DNA of 36,665 bases, taken from assembly GCA_015231375.1 (NCBI GenBank), contig JADGBT010000037.1, forward strand, positions 1 to 36,665. The letters run 5' to 3'. The translations under genes and the position numbers were made by a program. The notes beneath the pieces are model-generated. The model saw only the letters and a list, made by a program, of their open reading frames with translations. It was not told the origin of the DNA and searched no databases. This document shows, one piece after another, positions 17,667 to 24,912 of this stretch (the first letter of the stretch is position 1; the number at the start of each line of letters is the position of its first letter). This DNA is from Magnetococcales bacterium (GTDB lineage: Bacteria > Pseudomonadota > Magnetococcia > Magnetococcales > Magnetaquicoccaceae).

Positions 17667-18293
17667 ATGGAACAGATCGTCGAAATGACCGAGACCGGAG
17701 CTGTCGGGAAAGGGTTGTTCAGGGCCGGTGCCCGCGCCGTGGACACGGAGGGCTTCAAGAGTGTGACCGGACGGAGCGACCGAAAATCCGAAAGAACCGG
17801 TACGCGTCATGCCCTGGTGAGTCAGCACCCCTCCTGGGGACTGTTTTGCACCAAGGCGCGATTTTTCGGCTTGCAGGATCAGGATCTGAAGCTGTTGATG
17901 CAGGTGGGTCGGGTGACGCATACCCGCGATGGTCAACAGTTGTTTTGCGAGGGGGAGAGCAACGATGTGATCTTCATCATTCTGGATGGCAAGGTCAGAC
18001 TGGGCAAAACCGCCCACAAGCCGCACTGGATCGATATGGGCCCCTACGGCATGATCAACATGGATGAGGACGAGGAGCCGATATGGAGCGGATACCATGT
18101 CTGCTCGGCGAGCCACAGTCTGGGCGGTCTTCCCTTGACTTTCGAAACCAGTCACTCCTTGACCGCTGTTTCGGACGGAGAGTGTGATCTGTTGGTGCTG
18201 GAAACCGCCACTTTGGAAAATCATTTGGCTTTGCAGGGTAGAAGCCATCAGGCAGCCCGGATTATGGCCAGTTTGCGTCAGATGCTCTGTTGA
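17667..18293 (+). CDS. Cyclic-nucleotide-binding-domain-like protein, ligand residues not conserved
   Basis: A 208-aa protein whose residues about 85-190 fold like a CRP/cNMP-binding beta-roll: GRVTHTRDGQQLFCEGESNDVIF (landmark from GRVT to DVIF), IILDGKVRLGK, then SLGGLPLTFETSHSLTAVSD and LLVLE. The phosphate-binding cassette would normally read FGE-A-L with a following Arg-Ser/Thr. Here the Glu is Gly and the Arg is absent, so cAMP binding is unlikely. No helix-turn-helix follows; about 25 residues end the protein, so it is not a CRP regulator. The N-terminal 60 residues are low complexity and basic. The ATG 17667 start has AAAGGAG 8 bases upstream. The following gene starts 28 bp downstream after a T9G9 tract. 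Confidence 0.65.
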   Translation: MEQIVEMTETGAVGKGLFRAGARAVDTEGFKSVTGRSDRKSERTGTRHALVSQHPSWGLFCTKARFFGLQDQDLKLLMQVGRVTHTRDGQQLFCEGESNDVIFIILDGKVRLGKTAHKPHWIDMGPYGMINMDEDEEPIWSGYHVCSASHSLGGLPLTFETSHSLTAVSDGECDLLVLETATLENHLALQGRSHQAARIMASLRQMLC

Positions 18294-18296
18294 GAC

Positions 18297-18314
18297 TTTT
18301 TTTTTGGGGGGGGG
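18297..18314 (+). repeat. T9G9 homopolymer pair before a GTG start
   Basis: Nine T and then nine G occupy 18297-18314, starting 3 bases after the TGA of the upstream gene and ending 7 bases before GTG 18322. The G tract is the only possible Shine-Dalgarno for the downstream gene. Length changes by slippage would alter its strength and spacing. Confidence 0.7.
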
Positions 18315-18321
18315 AACAAAC

Positions 18322-19239
18322 GTGACATCTCATCCTGTTGGCTTTTTTACCTTCAAGAGCAGTGGAATCGATCCTTGCGCCAATGCGGAGGATTATCTGG
18401 ATTTTCTGACGCTTTTCATGGAGAAGGGGAGCGGGGGGGATCCGTTGGAGAGAATGCCCGCCAGTTCGAGACGTCATCTGCGGGAGAGTTGGCCGCATGT
18501 GTTCCGAACCCTGGTTCCTGCCATGGTTGGGGATGCGGTCGAGGCGAGACATGATTTTTCCCTGGGTCGGCGCAACACCTCCTTGCCGATGATGATCTCT
18601 TTGTCGATCTTGAAAGAAGTGTGGAACATGACCGACGAAGCATTGGAAAACGCGGTCCGTTTCGATCTGCGGTTTCATTACGCTCTCGGTTTGGAGGTGG
18701 ATGAGACCGATTGGAACGTGCGCGCGCTGTATCGTTTTCGCGAACAGGTGCTCTCCTCTCCGCAGTTGATGTGGGTGTTCGATACCGTGGTGACCCGGAT
18801 GACCGCACAACTGGACGCAGCGCTCCTCAGGCCGGGACTCGACGCGAAGCGCATGCGTTTCAATATGATGATGCAACTTCGTTTGGGCGGGTTGGTGGGA
18901 ACCCTGGAGGCGTTCCTGAAAGCCCTCGAAGGGGCGGACCCGGTTCGATTCGGGTCGTTGCCGCGTCTGTTCCTGGAGCGGTACGGAAAACGCCCCGGAG
19001 CCTTTGCCAATGTTCGCCCCGATCAGTGCCGACGGCAGTGGGATCGCGCCATGCACGATGCCAATACCCTGATCACCCGGTTCGACCCGGAGGAGTCGAT
19101 TCATGCGTTGATGTCGTTTCAGGTTCTCGGACGCACGCGGGGGGAACAACAGGCCGGGCTTCAGGTCGGCTGTCTGCTGCCGGATTCGCTTTTTGGATCC
19201 GAAGCGTCTGAAATCACCCTCATGCCCGGTCGGGCATGA
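18322..19239 (+). CDS. Protein resembling the N-terminal half of a DUF772-type transposase
   Basis: A 305-aa protein. Residues 54-66 (RESWPHVFR), 88-122 (LPMMISLSILKEVWNMTDEA continuing to RFHYALGL), 129-143 and 174-200 (LDAKRMRFNM, then LGGLVGTLEAFL) follow, block by block, the N-terminal region of transposases I know with LYTMLGVLLLQ, QWHYALNI, LDSxHI-SNM and IRKFLVNL. Later blocks (LERYGKR; TLITRF; LMSFQVLGR; LLPDSL) keep the family order up to where the catalytic domain starts. The protein then stops. The first catalytic Asp could be Asp174, but the following Ser-x-His is lost, and the rest of the DDE site is missing. The frame is clean and backbone-like in composition, which argues against simple decay. 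A domesticated DNA-binding derivative is possible. The start is GTG 18322 behind the G9 tract. Homology is from memory. Confidence 0.5.
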   Translation: MTSHPVGFFTFKSSGIDPCANAEDYLDFLTLFMEKGSGGDPLERMPASSRRHLRESWPHVFRTLVPAMVGDAVEARHDFSLGRRNTSLPMMISLSILKEVWNMTDEALENAVRFDLRFHYALGLEVDETDWNVRALYRFREQVLSSPQLMWVFDTVVTRMTAQLDAALLRPGLDAKRMRFNMMMQLRLGGLVGTLEAFLKALEGADPVRFGSLPRLFLERYGKRPGAFANVRPDQCRRQWDRAMHDANTLITRFDPEESIHALMSFQVLGRTRGEQQAGLQVGCLLPDSLFGSEASEITLMPGRA

Positions 19240-19319
19240 GGCCCTTTTGGTGTTGATATTCCACCCGGCGTTGCGACTCTTGAGGAGTCAGGCCATTCTG
19301 GGTGAGAGTGGAGGATGTC

Positions 19320-19532
19320 ATGGATATTTGTTCGACGACGGACCCGATCAGCATGAAGGATCTCCATGGACGCACGGAAGGGCTTCCCTGTTATGTGGAG
19401 GGTCAGGGGGATCATTTCCTGACCGTGCATTTTGAGTCCGAAGCCAACCGGCAGGCTTATCTGGCCATTCAGACCGAGCCCTCCTCGCTGGATTTTTCCA
19501 ACGATACCGACGAATGGGTGGATGAAGGCTGA
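19320..19532 (+). CDS. Small acidic hypothetical protein
   Basis: A 70-aa protein I do not recognise. ATG 19320 has a strong GGAGG 5 bases upstream, which fixes the start. The sequence is soluble and acidic, with a compact middle (GLPCYVEGQGDHFLTVHF) and an Asp/Glu-rich C-terminus. It follows the transposase-like gene by 80 bp in the same direction and is followed by a plausible terminator, so it probably ends that transcription unit. Confidence 0.6.
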   Translation: MDICSTTDPISMKDLHGRTEGLPCYVEGQGDHFLTVHFESEANRQAYLAIQTEPSSLDFSNDTDEWVDEG

Positions 19533-19559
19533 TTCTTCGTTTCCTGGGGATCGAAGGTG

Positions 19560-19591
19560 CAGACCCGGAATCACGTGCAGGGGTCTGTTTT
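19560..19591 (+). terminator. Probable intrinsic terminator
   Basis: CAGACCC (19560-19566) pairs with GGGTCTG (19581-19587) across a 14-base loop, followed by TTTTCC. It lies 27 bases after the stop of the 70-aa gene and would end the 17.67-19.53 kb plus-strand unit. A second small stem TTCGAG-AAC-CTCGAA follows at 19594-19608. Confidence 0.6.
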
Positions 19592-19628
19592 CCTTCGAGA
19601 ACCTCGAAACACTGTAAAGTATCTAATA

Positions 19629-19645
19629 ACTATTATAATAATAGT
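19629..19645. promoter_or_regulatory. Perfect 17-base AT palindrome
   Basis: ACTATTATAATAATAGT is perfectly symmetrical around its central A, with 8-base arms. It lies in an AT-rich pocket about 200 bp upstream of the next gene. An operator or cruciform is possible; the binding protein is unknown. Confidence 0.4.
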
Positions 19646-19787
19646 GAATCTTTCCGCATTTTGTAGTCATGTAGAGCCTCTTGGAAAAAGCCCCTGCCAT
19701 CCATGCAAGGCAAGGATACCCTTGTCTTGATCCATTCTTGATCAATGCCGCCCCAGAATTGATGCCTATTTGATAATAGAAACAATA

Positions 19788-19816
19788 GAATGGTTGCTGT
19801 AAGCTGGCAACCATTC
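19788..19816 (+). promoter_or_regulatory. Perfect 10-bp stem-loop in the leader of the Cys-rich gene
   Basis: GAATGGTTGC (19788-19797) pairs perfectly with GCAACCATTC (19807-19816) across a 9-base loop, 31 bases before ATG 19848. No strong U-tract follows, so an mRNA leader structure is as likely as a terminator. Confidence 0.5.
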
Positions 19817-19847
19817 ACTCGGACTGTTTGATTGAAGGCATCTGGTG

Positions 19848-20393
19848 ATGAATATCATGATTCAACAAAGTGGCAAGAACATCCTTGAACCTGCTTGCGG
19901 ATTGGCGGGACGGATCCGCTTGGCCATGCAGGCCGGATCCGATTCACACGTCATCCTGTACAGCGACAACCCGGAACAAGAGCGGGACGAATGGATCGCT
20001 GTTTTGGATCTGCTCCAGGGATCTGCCAACGGTAAACCGGTTGTCGTGGCGGCCACCCCGTATCCGACGGTGGCATGGCAAGAATGGATGACAGCCTTGG
20101 GATTTGATCATCTGTGGGTTTCTGCGGAGCGATTGGATGGCAGGCGTGATTCCGATCAGATCCAATTCTTTGCTTTGGAGAATGGATTGTGCCCACTCTT
20201 GCATATCCGTTCCGATCCATCATCGGGACAGAGGGCGGCATCGGTGTGTGGCGCTTGTGAGGATCGGATGGTCCTGGCCATACACCACTTGCGCAGGTGG
20301 TGTATGGCCGAACCAAATGTGTGTCCCTGGAAAAGCGGTGAGAGGTCGCTCCATGCCAATGATCCGTGGGTGGGCGGAGAAACCAAGGTTTGA
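19848..20393 (+). CDS. Hypothetical Cys-rich protein
   Basis: A 181-aa protein with no family I can name. The N-terminal two thirds look like a small alpha/beta domain (HVILYSDNP; KPVVVAATPYP; FDHLWVSAERL; IQFFAL). The C-terminus has a cysteine cluster, Cys134-x2-Cys137 (VCGACEDRMVLA) and Cys152-x6-Cys159 (RRWCMAEPNVCPW), with two histidines between (IHHLRRW). This spacing suggests a structural zinc or Fe-S site. The start ATG 19848 has GAAGG upstream, and a further in-frame ATG is at 19857. Its stop is only 3 bp from the convergent trkH stop, so there is no room for separate terminators. Confidence 0.65.
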   Translation: MNIMIQQSGKNILEPACGLAGRIRLAMQAGSDSHVILYSDNPEQERDEWIAVLDLLQGSANGKPVVVAATPYPTVAWQEWMTALGFDHLWVSAERLDGRRDSDQIQFFALENGLCPLLHIRSDPSSGQRAASVCGACEDRMVLAIHHLRRWCMAEPNVCPWKSGERSLHANDPWVGGETKV

Positions 20394-20396
20394 ATC

Positions 20397-21833
20397 TTAT
20401 TCCCCTTTCCAGAATCTGGGGAAAAAGAGGATCAGCACGGTGAAGAGTTCCAGACGCCCGGCGATCATGGTGATGGTCAAAAGCAGTTTGCCCGCATCGG
20501 GGATGAAGGCGTAATTTTCCAGGGGTCCGACTTTGGCGATGCCCGGTCCCACGTTGGCGATGCAGGCCAGGGAGGCGGAAAAGGCGGTGGTGAAGTCAAG
20601 GCCGACCGCAGTCAGCACAATCACGGATAACAACATCACCAACAAAAAGACCACCACCAGAATCAAACTGCCTTCCATCACCTCCGGGGGGATGATTACA
20701 CCGGCATATTTGGGTCTGGCGATGCGGCGGGGCATCATCAACCGATCCAGAATGGTCAGAAACAATTCCCACACCATCACCAGACGTATTATTTTAACGC
20801 CTCCTGCCGTGGAACCGGCCATGCCGCCGATCACCATCAGATTCAAGAGAATGACTTGCAGAAACATCGGCCATTGGGCGAAATCATCATTGGCATACCC
20901 GGTGGTGGTCAGGATCGATACCACATTGAAAAAGGCATGACGCATGGCCAATTCCAGCCCCTTGTCTTGCATCAGCATCAACACGACACCGGTGAATACC
21001 GAGACGATCACCGTGATGCCGAAATAGGTTCGCAGTTCCGGATCCTTGAAGATTCCCCAATCCCGTCGCATGAACAGCCGATAATGCAACAGAAAATTGG
21101 CCCCGGCCATGAACATGAAAAAGATGCACCACCATTGGATGGTCGGTGAAAAGGCGGCCAGACTGGCGTTGCGGGTGGAATATCCCCCCGTGGCCGTGGT
21201 GGTGAAGGCGTGATCGATGGCCTCCAGAAAATCCATGCCAGAACCCATGAACGCCATGATGTTGACCACCGTGAGACCGGCGTACAAAACCCACAGAATG
21301 CGTGCCGTGGTGGCCACCCGTGGCACCAGACGATCCTTGGTGGGACCGGGCACTTCGGCTTTCATGATTTCCATGCCCCCCACACCCAGAAAAGGCAGAA
21401 TCGCGATGGCCAGCAGCAGAATACCCATGCCACCCAGCCATTGAATTTCCGAACGCCAGAACAGTTGACTCTTGGGCAACACCTCCACGTCCCGCAGAAT
21501 CGACGCGCCCGTGGTCGTGAAACCGGATGCGGTTTCAAACCAGGAGTCGATCCAGCCCATCCAGCCGCCGTAGACAAAAGGCAAACCGGCCAGGACCGTG
21601 GCCATGGCCCAACCCAGTCCCACAATCAGGATGCCGTCTCGGGCATGGAGTTCCGGTTTGGCGGAACCGGTCAAAAAATAAAGGCTTGCCACCACGGCTC
21701 CAGTCAACATGGAACCCAGAAAAGGTCCGGGATTTTCCCCCAGTACCAGGGCCACCACCAAAGCAGTCACCTGGCACAGGGTCAAAAGAGCGGCCAGAAG
21801 CGACAAGACGCGCACATTCATCAAGAGATTCAT
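20397..21833 (-). CDS. trkH: Trk potassium uptake channel subunit TrkH
   Basis: A 478-aa inner-membrane protein of the Trk/Ktr/HKT superfamily, forming the potassium-conducting pore. Four pore-loop filters are visible in order: ETASGFTTTGASIL, HAFTTTATGGYSTRN, VVSILTTTGYANDD and LACIANVGPGIAKVG. Each contains the conserved filter glycine. About ten hydrophobic segments surround them, and the intramembrane GGMAGSTAGGVKIIR motif and the C-terminal ELFTVLILFFPRFWK are typical of TrkH. The start ATG 21833 follows GGAGAG and lies 4 bp after the trkA stop, so trkA-trkH is an operon. Length is as in characterised TrkH. Confidence 0.95.
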   Translation of the reverse strand: MNLLMNVRVLSLLAALLTLCQVTALVVALVLGENPGPFLGSMLTGAVVASLYFLTGSAKPELHARDGILIVGLGWAMATVLAGLPFVYGGWMGWIDSWFETASGFTTTGASILRDVEVLPKSQLFWRSEIQWLGGMGILLLAIAILPFLGVGGMEIMKAEVPGPTKDRLVPRVATTARILWVLYAGLTVVNIMAFMGSGMDFLEAIDHAFTTTATGGYSTRNASLAAFSPTIQWWCIFFMFMAGANFLLHYRLFMRRDWGIFKDPELRTYFGITVIVSVFTGVVLMLMQDKGLELAMRHAFFNVVSILTTTGYANDDFAQWPMFLQVILLNLMVIGGMAGSTAGGVKIIRLVMVWELFLTILDRLMMPRRIARPKYAGVIIPPEVMEGSLILVVVFLLVMLLSVIVLTAVGLDFTTAFSASLACIANVGPGIAKVGPLENYAFIPDAGKLLLTITMIAGRLELFTVLILFFPRFWKGE

Positions 21834-21837
21834 GATT

Positions 21838-23208
21838 TCATCTCTCCGCAAGAACCAGTTGACGAATTTTACGTTTGCTTTTGTTCTGTCTGCTGCTGAC
21901 CAGCAGAATTTGATCTTCGGCCTTGAATTGCGTGTTGCCGTCCGGGAGCAACAGTTGCCCATCCCGGACCAAGGCGGCGACAATGACCCCCTTGGGCATG
22001 TCCGCCTGATGCAGAATCTTTCCGACCAGGGGAGCCGTGTCCGCCAACCGGATCAATACCGCTTCCAGTTTTCCTCCCAGCATCAATTGCGCTTCCTGGA
22101 CATCGCAGGGTCGCAACAGCCCCATGATCTGGCCGATGGCCGTAAAATTGGGATGCACCGCCGCATCGATGCCCATGAATGCGGAAAGCGCGATATAGCC
22201 TTCATTGTCGAACATGGTGATCGAGCGTCCCGATCCGAGGCGTCGCGCCAATACGGAAGACATGAAATTGATCTCTTGATTTCCGGTCAGGGCGATGTAG
22301 GTGGTGGACGGATCGATCAACTCCTGCAACAACGCCGGATCGGTGACATCTCCTTGCAAAATGCGGGACTGCGTGAGACGGGCCACCAGGACTTCACAGC
22401 GTTGACGGTCTTTCTCGACGAGGGTGGGTTTGAATCCCTGCTGTTCCAGTTTCATGGCCAGATGGAGCGCCATGCGTCCGCCGCCGCCGATCAGATGTCG
22501 GGTCTTGTGCATGCGCAAATGGCTCTGCTCCAGACCCAGAAAGGCAAAGGCCGAAGAGAGTTCCCGTCCGGCCAGCAACGGCAGATAGAGCCGGTCGCGG
22601 GATTGAAAGACAAATTCACCATCGGGAACGATGGTTTCGTTGTCACGCTCGACAGCGGCCACCAGAGTGCGGTTGTCTTGATTTTTGTCGATTTTTTTCA
22701 GTTGTTTGCCGATGAGCGGGCTGTCATCCAGCAGTCGGAATCCGGCAATATGGATCTGCCCCTCCAGAAAGGAAGTCACCTCGAAAGCCATCGGGATTTC
22801 CAGCAGATCCATGACCAGATTCAGGGCATTGCGCTCCGGAGTGATCAGGATGGCTCGATCCAGTTGAGATCCGTTCCAGATATGGGTGTTGGTGGTGAAC
22901 TGTTCATCCCGCACCCAAATGGCCGCCTTGGCGTTGGGAGCCAGAGAGTGCAACCCCAGGGCGGTGACAATGTTGCGGGTATCCGAGTTGGTGACGGCCA
23001 TCACCAGATCGGCGGAATGAATGTGGGCTTCGTGCAGAATGGCCAGATCGCTTACATCCCCTTGCAAGGCGCGCACGTCTACCTGGGTGAGCAGTTGAGT
23101 GATTGATTCGGGATTGGGATCCACAACATGAATATCGTGTCCCTCTTCGACCAGATATTTCGCCAGGATTTCACCAATGGGGGTGATACCGATTATAATA
23201 ATATTCAT
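21838..23208 (-). CDS. trkA: Trk potassium uptake regulatory subunit TrkA
   Basis: A 456-aa cytoplasmic protein with two RCK-N/RCK-C halves that gates TrkH with nucleotides. The second half has a clean Rossmann glycine motif (LIGGGGRMALHLA) and the LQGDVTDPALLQEL block. The first half has GITPIGEILAKYL in place of GxGxxG: the second glycine of the motif is Thr, although Asp30 for ribose binding (VVDPN) and GDVSDLAIL are kept. Nucleotide binding by the first domain may be altered. The gene starts at ATG 23208, with a potassium-locus direct repeat at 23277-23292 upstream. It is divergent from ktrB. Confidence 0.94.
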   Translation of the reverse strand: MNIIIIGITPIGEILAKYLVEEGHDIHVVDPNPESITQLLTQVDVRALQGDVSDLAILHEAHIHSADLVMAVTNSDTRNIVTALGLHSLAPNAKAAIWVRDEQFTTNTHIWNGSQLDRAILITPERNALNLVMDLLEIPMAFEVTSFLEGQIHIAGFRLLDDSPLIGKQLKKIDKNQDNRTLVAAVERDNETIVPDGEFVFQSRDRLYLPLLAGRELSSAFAFLGLEQSHLRMHKTRHLIGGGGRMALHLAMKLEQQGFKPTLVEKDRQRCEVLVARLTQSRILQGDVTDPALLQELIDPSTTYIALTGNQEINFMSSVLARRLGSGRSITMFDNEGYIALSAFMGIDAAVHPNFTAIGQIMGLLRPCDVQEAQLMLGGKLEAVLIRLADTAPLVGKILHQADMPKGVIVAALVRDGQLLLPDGNTQFKAEDQILLVSSRQNKSKRKIRQLVLAER

Positions 23209-23276
23209 TATTGCTTCTTTTTTTTGGTGTGGGTGGGTGATGTGGAATACATCTCAACCATTTTATCCGTTCATGT

Positions 23277-23292
23277 ATCAAAATGGTGTCAA
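23277..23292 (-). promoter_or_regulatory. TTGAC-N6-TTGAT direct repeat upstream of trkA
   Basis: On the minus strand: TTGACACCATTTTGAT. Two pentamers are spaced by 11 bp, and the site lies about 69 bp upstream of trkA. It matches the site upstream of kdp at 15 of 16 positions. The first half also contains TTGACA, a perfect -35 hexamer, with only a weak -10 (GATAAA, 19-bp spacer). Confidence 0.55.
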
Positions 23293-23314
23293 ATTCACTC
23301 TTTTTCCTGTCTGT

Positions 23315-23327
23315 TTCTTATCAAGAA
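23315..23327. promoter_or_regulatory. Palindrome TTCTTATCAAGAA
   Basis: Five-base arms TTCTT/AAGAA flank ATC. It is the first of two near-identical palindromes in the trkA-ktrB region; the shared stretch extends to TTCTTRTCAAGAATG. An operator is likely. Confidence 0.45.
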
Positions 23328-23375
23328 TGGGTATCCGGACATCAGCGCACCATCGGTTTTGGCCAGTCGTGGATC

Positions 23376-23391
23376 TTGATGAAATCTTGAT
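23376..23391 (+). promoter_or_regulatory. TTGAT-N6-TTGAT direct repeat upstream of ktrB
   Basis: TTGATGAAATCTTGAT: two identical pentamers (within ATCTTGAT) spaced by 11 bp, about 129 bp upstream of the ktrB ATG. It has the same architecture as the sites before trkA and kdp. Confidence 0.5.
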
Positions 23392-23439
23392 TTCCTGTCG
23401 TCCACATTTGTTACCGTTTTAATGCAGGCGACGCTATTT

Positions 23440-23452
23440 TTCTTGTCAAGAA
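23440..23452. promoter_or_regulatory. Palindrome TTCTTGTCAAGAA
   Basis: A perfect palindrome (TTCTTG, central T, CAAGAA) about 68 bp upstream of ktrB. It is the second copy of the motif found at 23315-23327. Confidence 0.5.
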
Positions 23453-23519
23453 TGACCGCATGAACGTCAAGAACGGCTCAAACATCCCAATGCACTCCTT
23501 ATCTTGAAGCGGACAAAAA

Positions 23520-24899
23520 ATGGCCTCTGCAATCAATGAATTCTCTCTTGGTCGTATCGTGGTGCTTTCCTTTCTTCTGACCATTCTGACGGGAACGCTG
23601 TTGCTGTTGTTGCCGATCAGCCTGGTATCCGGACAGGAGCCGGTTTCTCTGGTTGATGCCTTTTTTACCTCCACGTCGGCGGTATGCGTGACTGGCCTGA
23701 CGGTACGGGACACGGGCACCACGTTTTCCCTGTTTGGCCAGGGGGTGATCCTGGGTTTGATTCAGGTGGGGGGATTGGGCTTTCTTACTCTTTCCACCTT
23801 CTTCATCACGCGGTTTCAATGGCGGAAAAGTGGCATCAGTCTGCACCACCGGCAGCTTCTGGAGATTTCCCATGGCTCGGTGGATGCCATTCATCCCCGT
23901 CAATTGCTGAAGGCGATTCTGCTGTTCACCTTCCTGGTGGAACTCCTGGGCGCAGGATTGCTTTTTTTACGTTTTTCCGAAATCAAACCGGTTCCGGAAG
24001 CCGCGTGGTTTGCGCTGTTTCACGCCATTTCCGCCTTTTGTAACGCCGGATTCGGTCTGTACGCCGACAGCCTCATGACATTTCGAGGCGATCTGTTGAT
24101 CAATGGCACGGTGATGGGCCTGATCATTCTGGGAGGCTTGGGCTTTTTGGTGGTGGCGGATGTGGCGGAACGTCTGCGGGGCTTGCTGCGTCGTCAACGG
24201 GGCGTGCTTTCATTGCATTCCAGGTTGGTGCTGCGCACCACGCTGTTTTTGATTCTTGCCGGAACGGTACCTTTCATTTGGCTGGAAGGGCGCGGGGCGG
24301 CGATGGGGGAGCAGCCGGGAGCCTTGTTCCTGGAGAGTCTTTTTCTCTCCGTGACCAGTCGAACCGCCGGTTTCAATACGGTGGATACCGCCTTGTTGAC
24401 CGGTCCGACTCTGTTTCTGGTCATTTTATTGATGGCGATTGGCGGTTCTCCCGGTTCCACGGCCGGAGGCATGAAAACCACCACCGCCGCCGTCTGTTAT
24501 GCCTTGTTGCGTTCCAAAGCCCGCAACCGGCCACGGGTGGAGTGTCTGGAACGCACCGTGCCGGAAGAGACCGTCAACAAGGCCATGCTGGTGGTCACTG
24601 GATACGTTCTGGCCATCGTCATCGGCATCTTCTTGTTGCAGGTGACAGAGACGGGTCATCCTTTCAGCAAAACCGAAAGCGATTTGTTTCTGGGCCATCT
24701 TTTTGAAGTGGTATCCGCATTGGGCACCGTCGGTTTGTCCACTGGCGTCACCACAACTCTTTCTGTCGGTGGCAAGGTCATCATCAGCCTGCTTATGTTC
24801 GTAGGTCGCATCGGACCCCTGCTGGCTGCCAGCGCGCTGATCGGCAGCACCTCCAAAATCAACTACACGTTTACCGAAGAAAACGTCAACATTGGCTGA
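23520..24899 (+). CDS. ktrB: Ktr potassium uptake channel subunit KtrB
   Basis: A 459-aa membrane protein of the KtrB type, shorter at the N-terminus than TrkH. The four filter segments are TSTSAVCVTGLT, ISAFCNAGFG, VTSRTAGFNTVD and VSALGTVGLSTG. The GGSPGSTAGGMKTTT motif forms the gating loop. About ten membrane helices are predicted by eye. KtrB usually gives sodium-dependent potassium uptake. The start ATG 23520 is preceded only by GAAGCGG, a weak ribosome site. It is followed by ktrA after 13 bp, completing a ktrBA operon. Confidence 0.93.
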   Translation: MASAINEFSLGRIVVLSFLLTILTGTLLLLLPISLVSGQEPVSLVDAFFTSTSAVCVTGLTVRDTGTTFSLFGQGVILGLIQVGGLGFLTLSTFFITRFQWRKSGISLHHRQLLEISHGSVDAIHPRQLLKAILLFTFLVELLGAGLLFLRFSEIKPVPEAAWFALFHAISAFCNAGFGLYADSLMTFRGDLLINGTVMGLIILGGLGFLVVADVAERLRGLLRRQRGVLSLHSRLVLRTTLFLILAGTVPFIWLEGRGAAMGEQPGALFLESLFLSVTSRTAGFNTVDTALLTGPTLFLVILLMAIGGSPGSTAGGMKTTTAAVCYALLRSKARNRPRVECLERTVPEETVNKAMLVVTGYVLAIVIGIFLLQVTETGHPFSKTESDLFLGHLFEVVSALGTVGLSTGVTTTLSVGGKVIISLLMFVGRIGPLLAASALIGSTSKINYTFTEENVNIG

Positions 24900-24912
24900 G
24901 GCGAGAAAAATC

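Larger units (their letters stand above)
19533..19847. other. Hairpin-rich intergenic region
   Basis: This 315-bp non-coding stretch holds the terminator at 19560, an AT-rich palindrome at 19629-19645 and a 10-bp-stem hairpin at 19788-19816 just upstream of the next gene. Small frames on the minus strand have no ribosome sites. Confidence 0.5.
23209..23519. other. Divergent trkA/ktrB regulatory region
   Basis: This 311-bp non-coding region between divergent potassium operons is AT-rich and packed with TCTTGA/TCAAGA motifs. It holds two 11-bp-period direct repeats (23277-23292, facing trkA; 23376-23391, facing ktrB) and two 13-base palindromes of the form TTCTTRTCAAGAA (23315-23327 and 23440-23452). 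It contains no gene. Confidence 0.7.
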
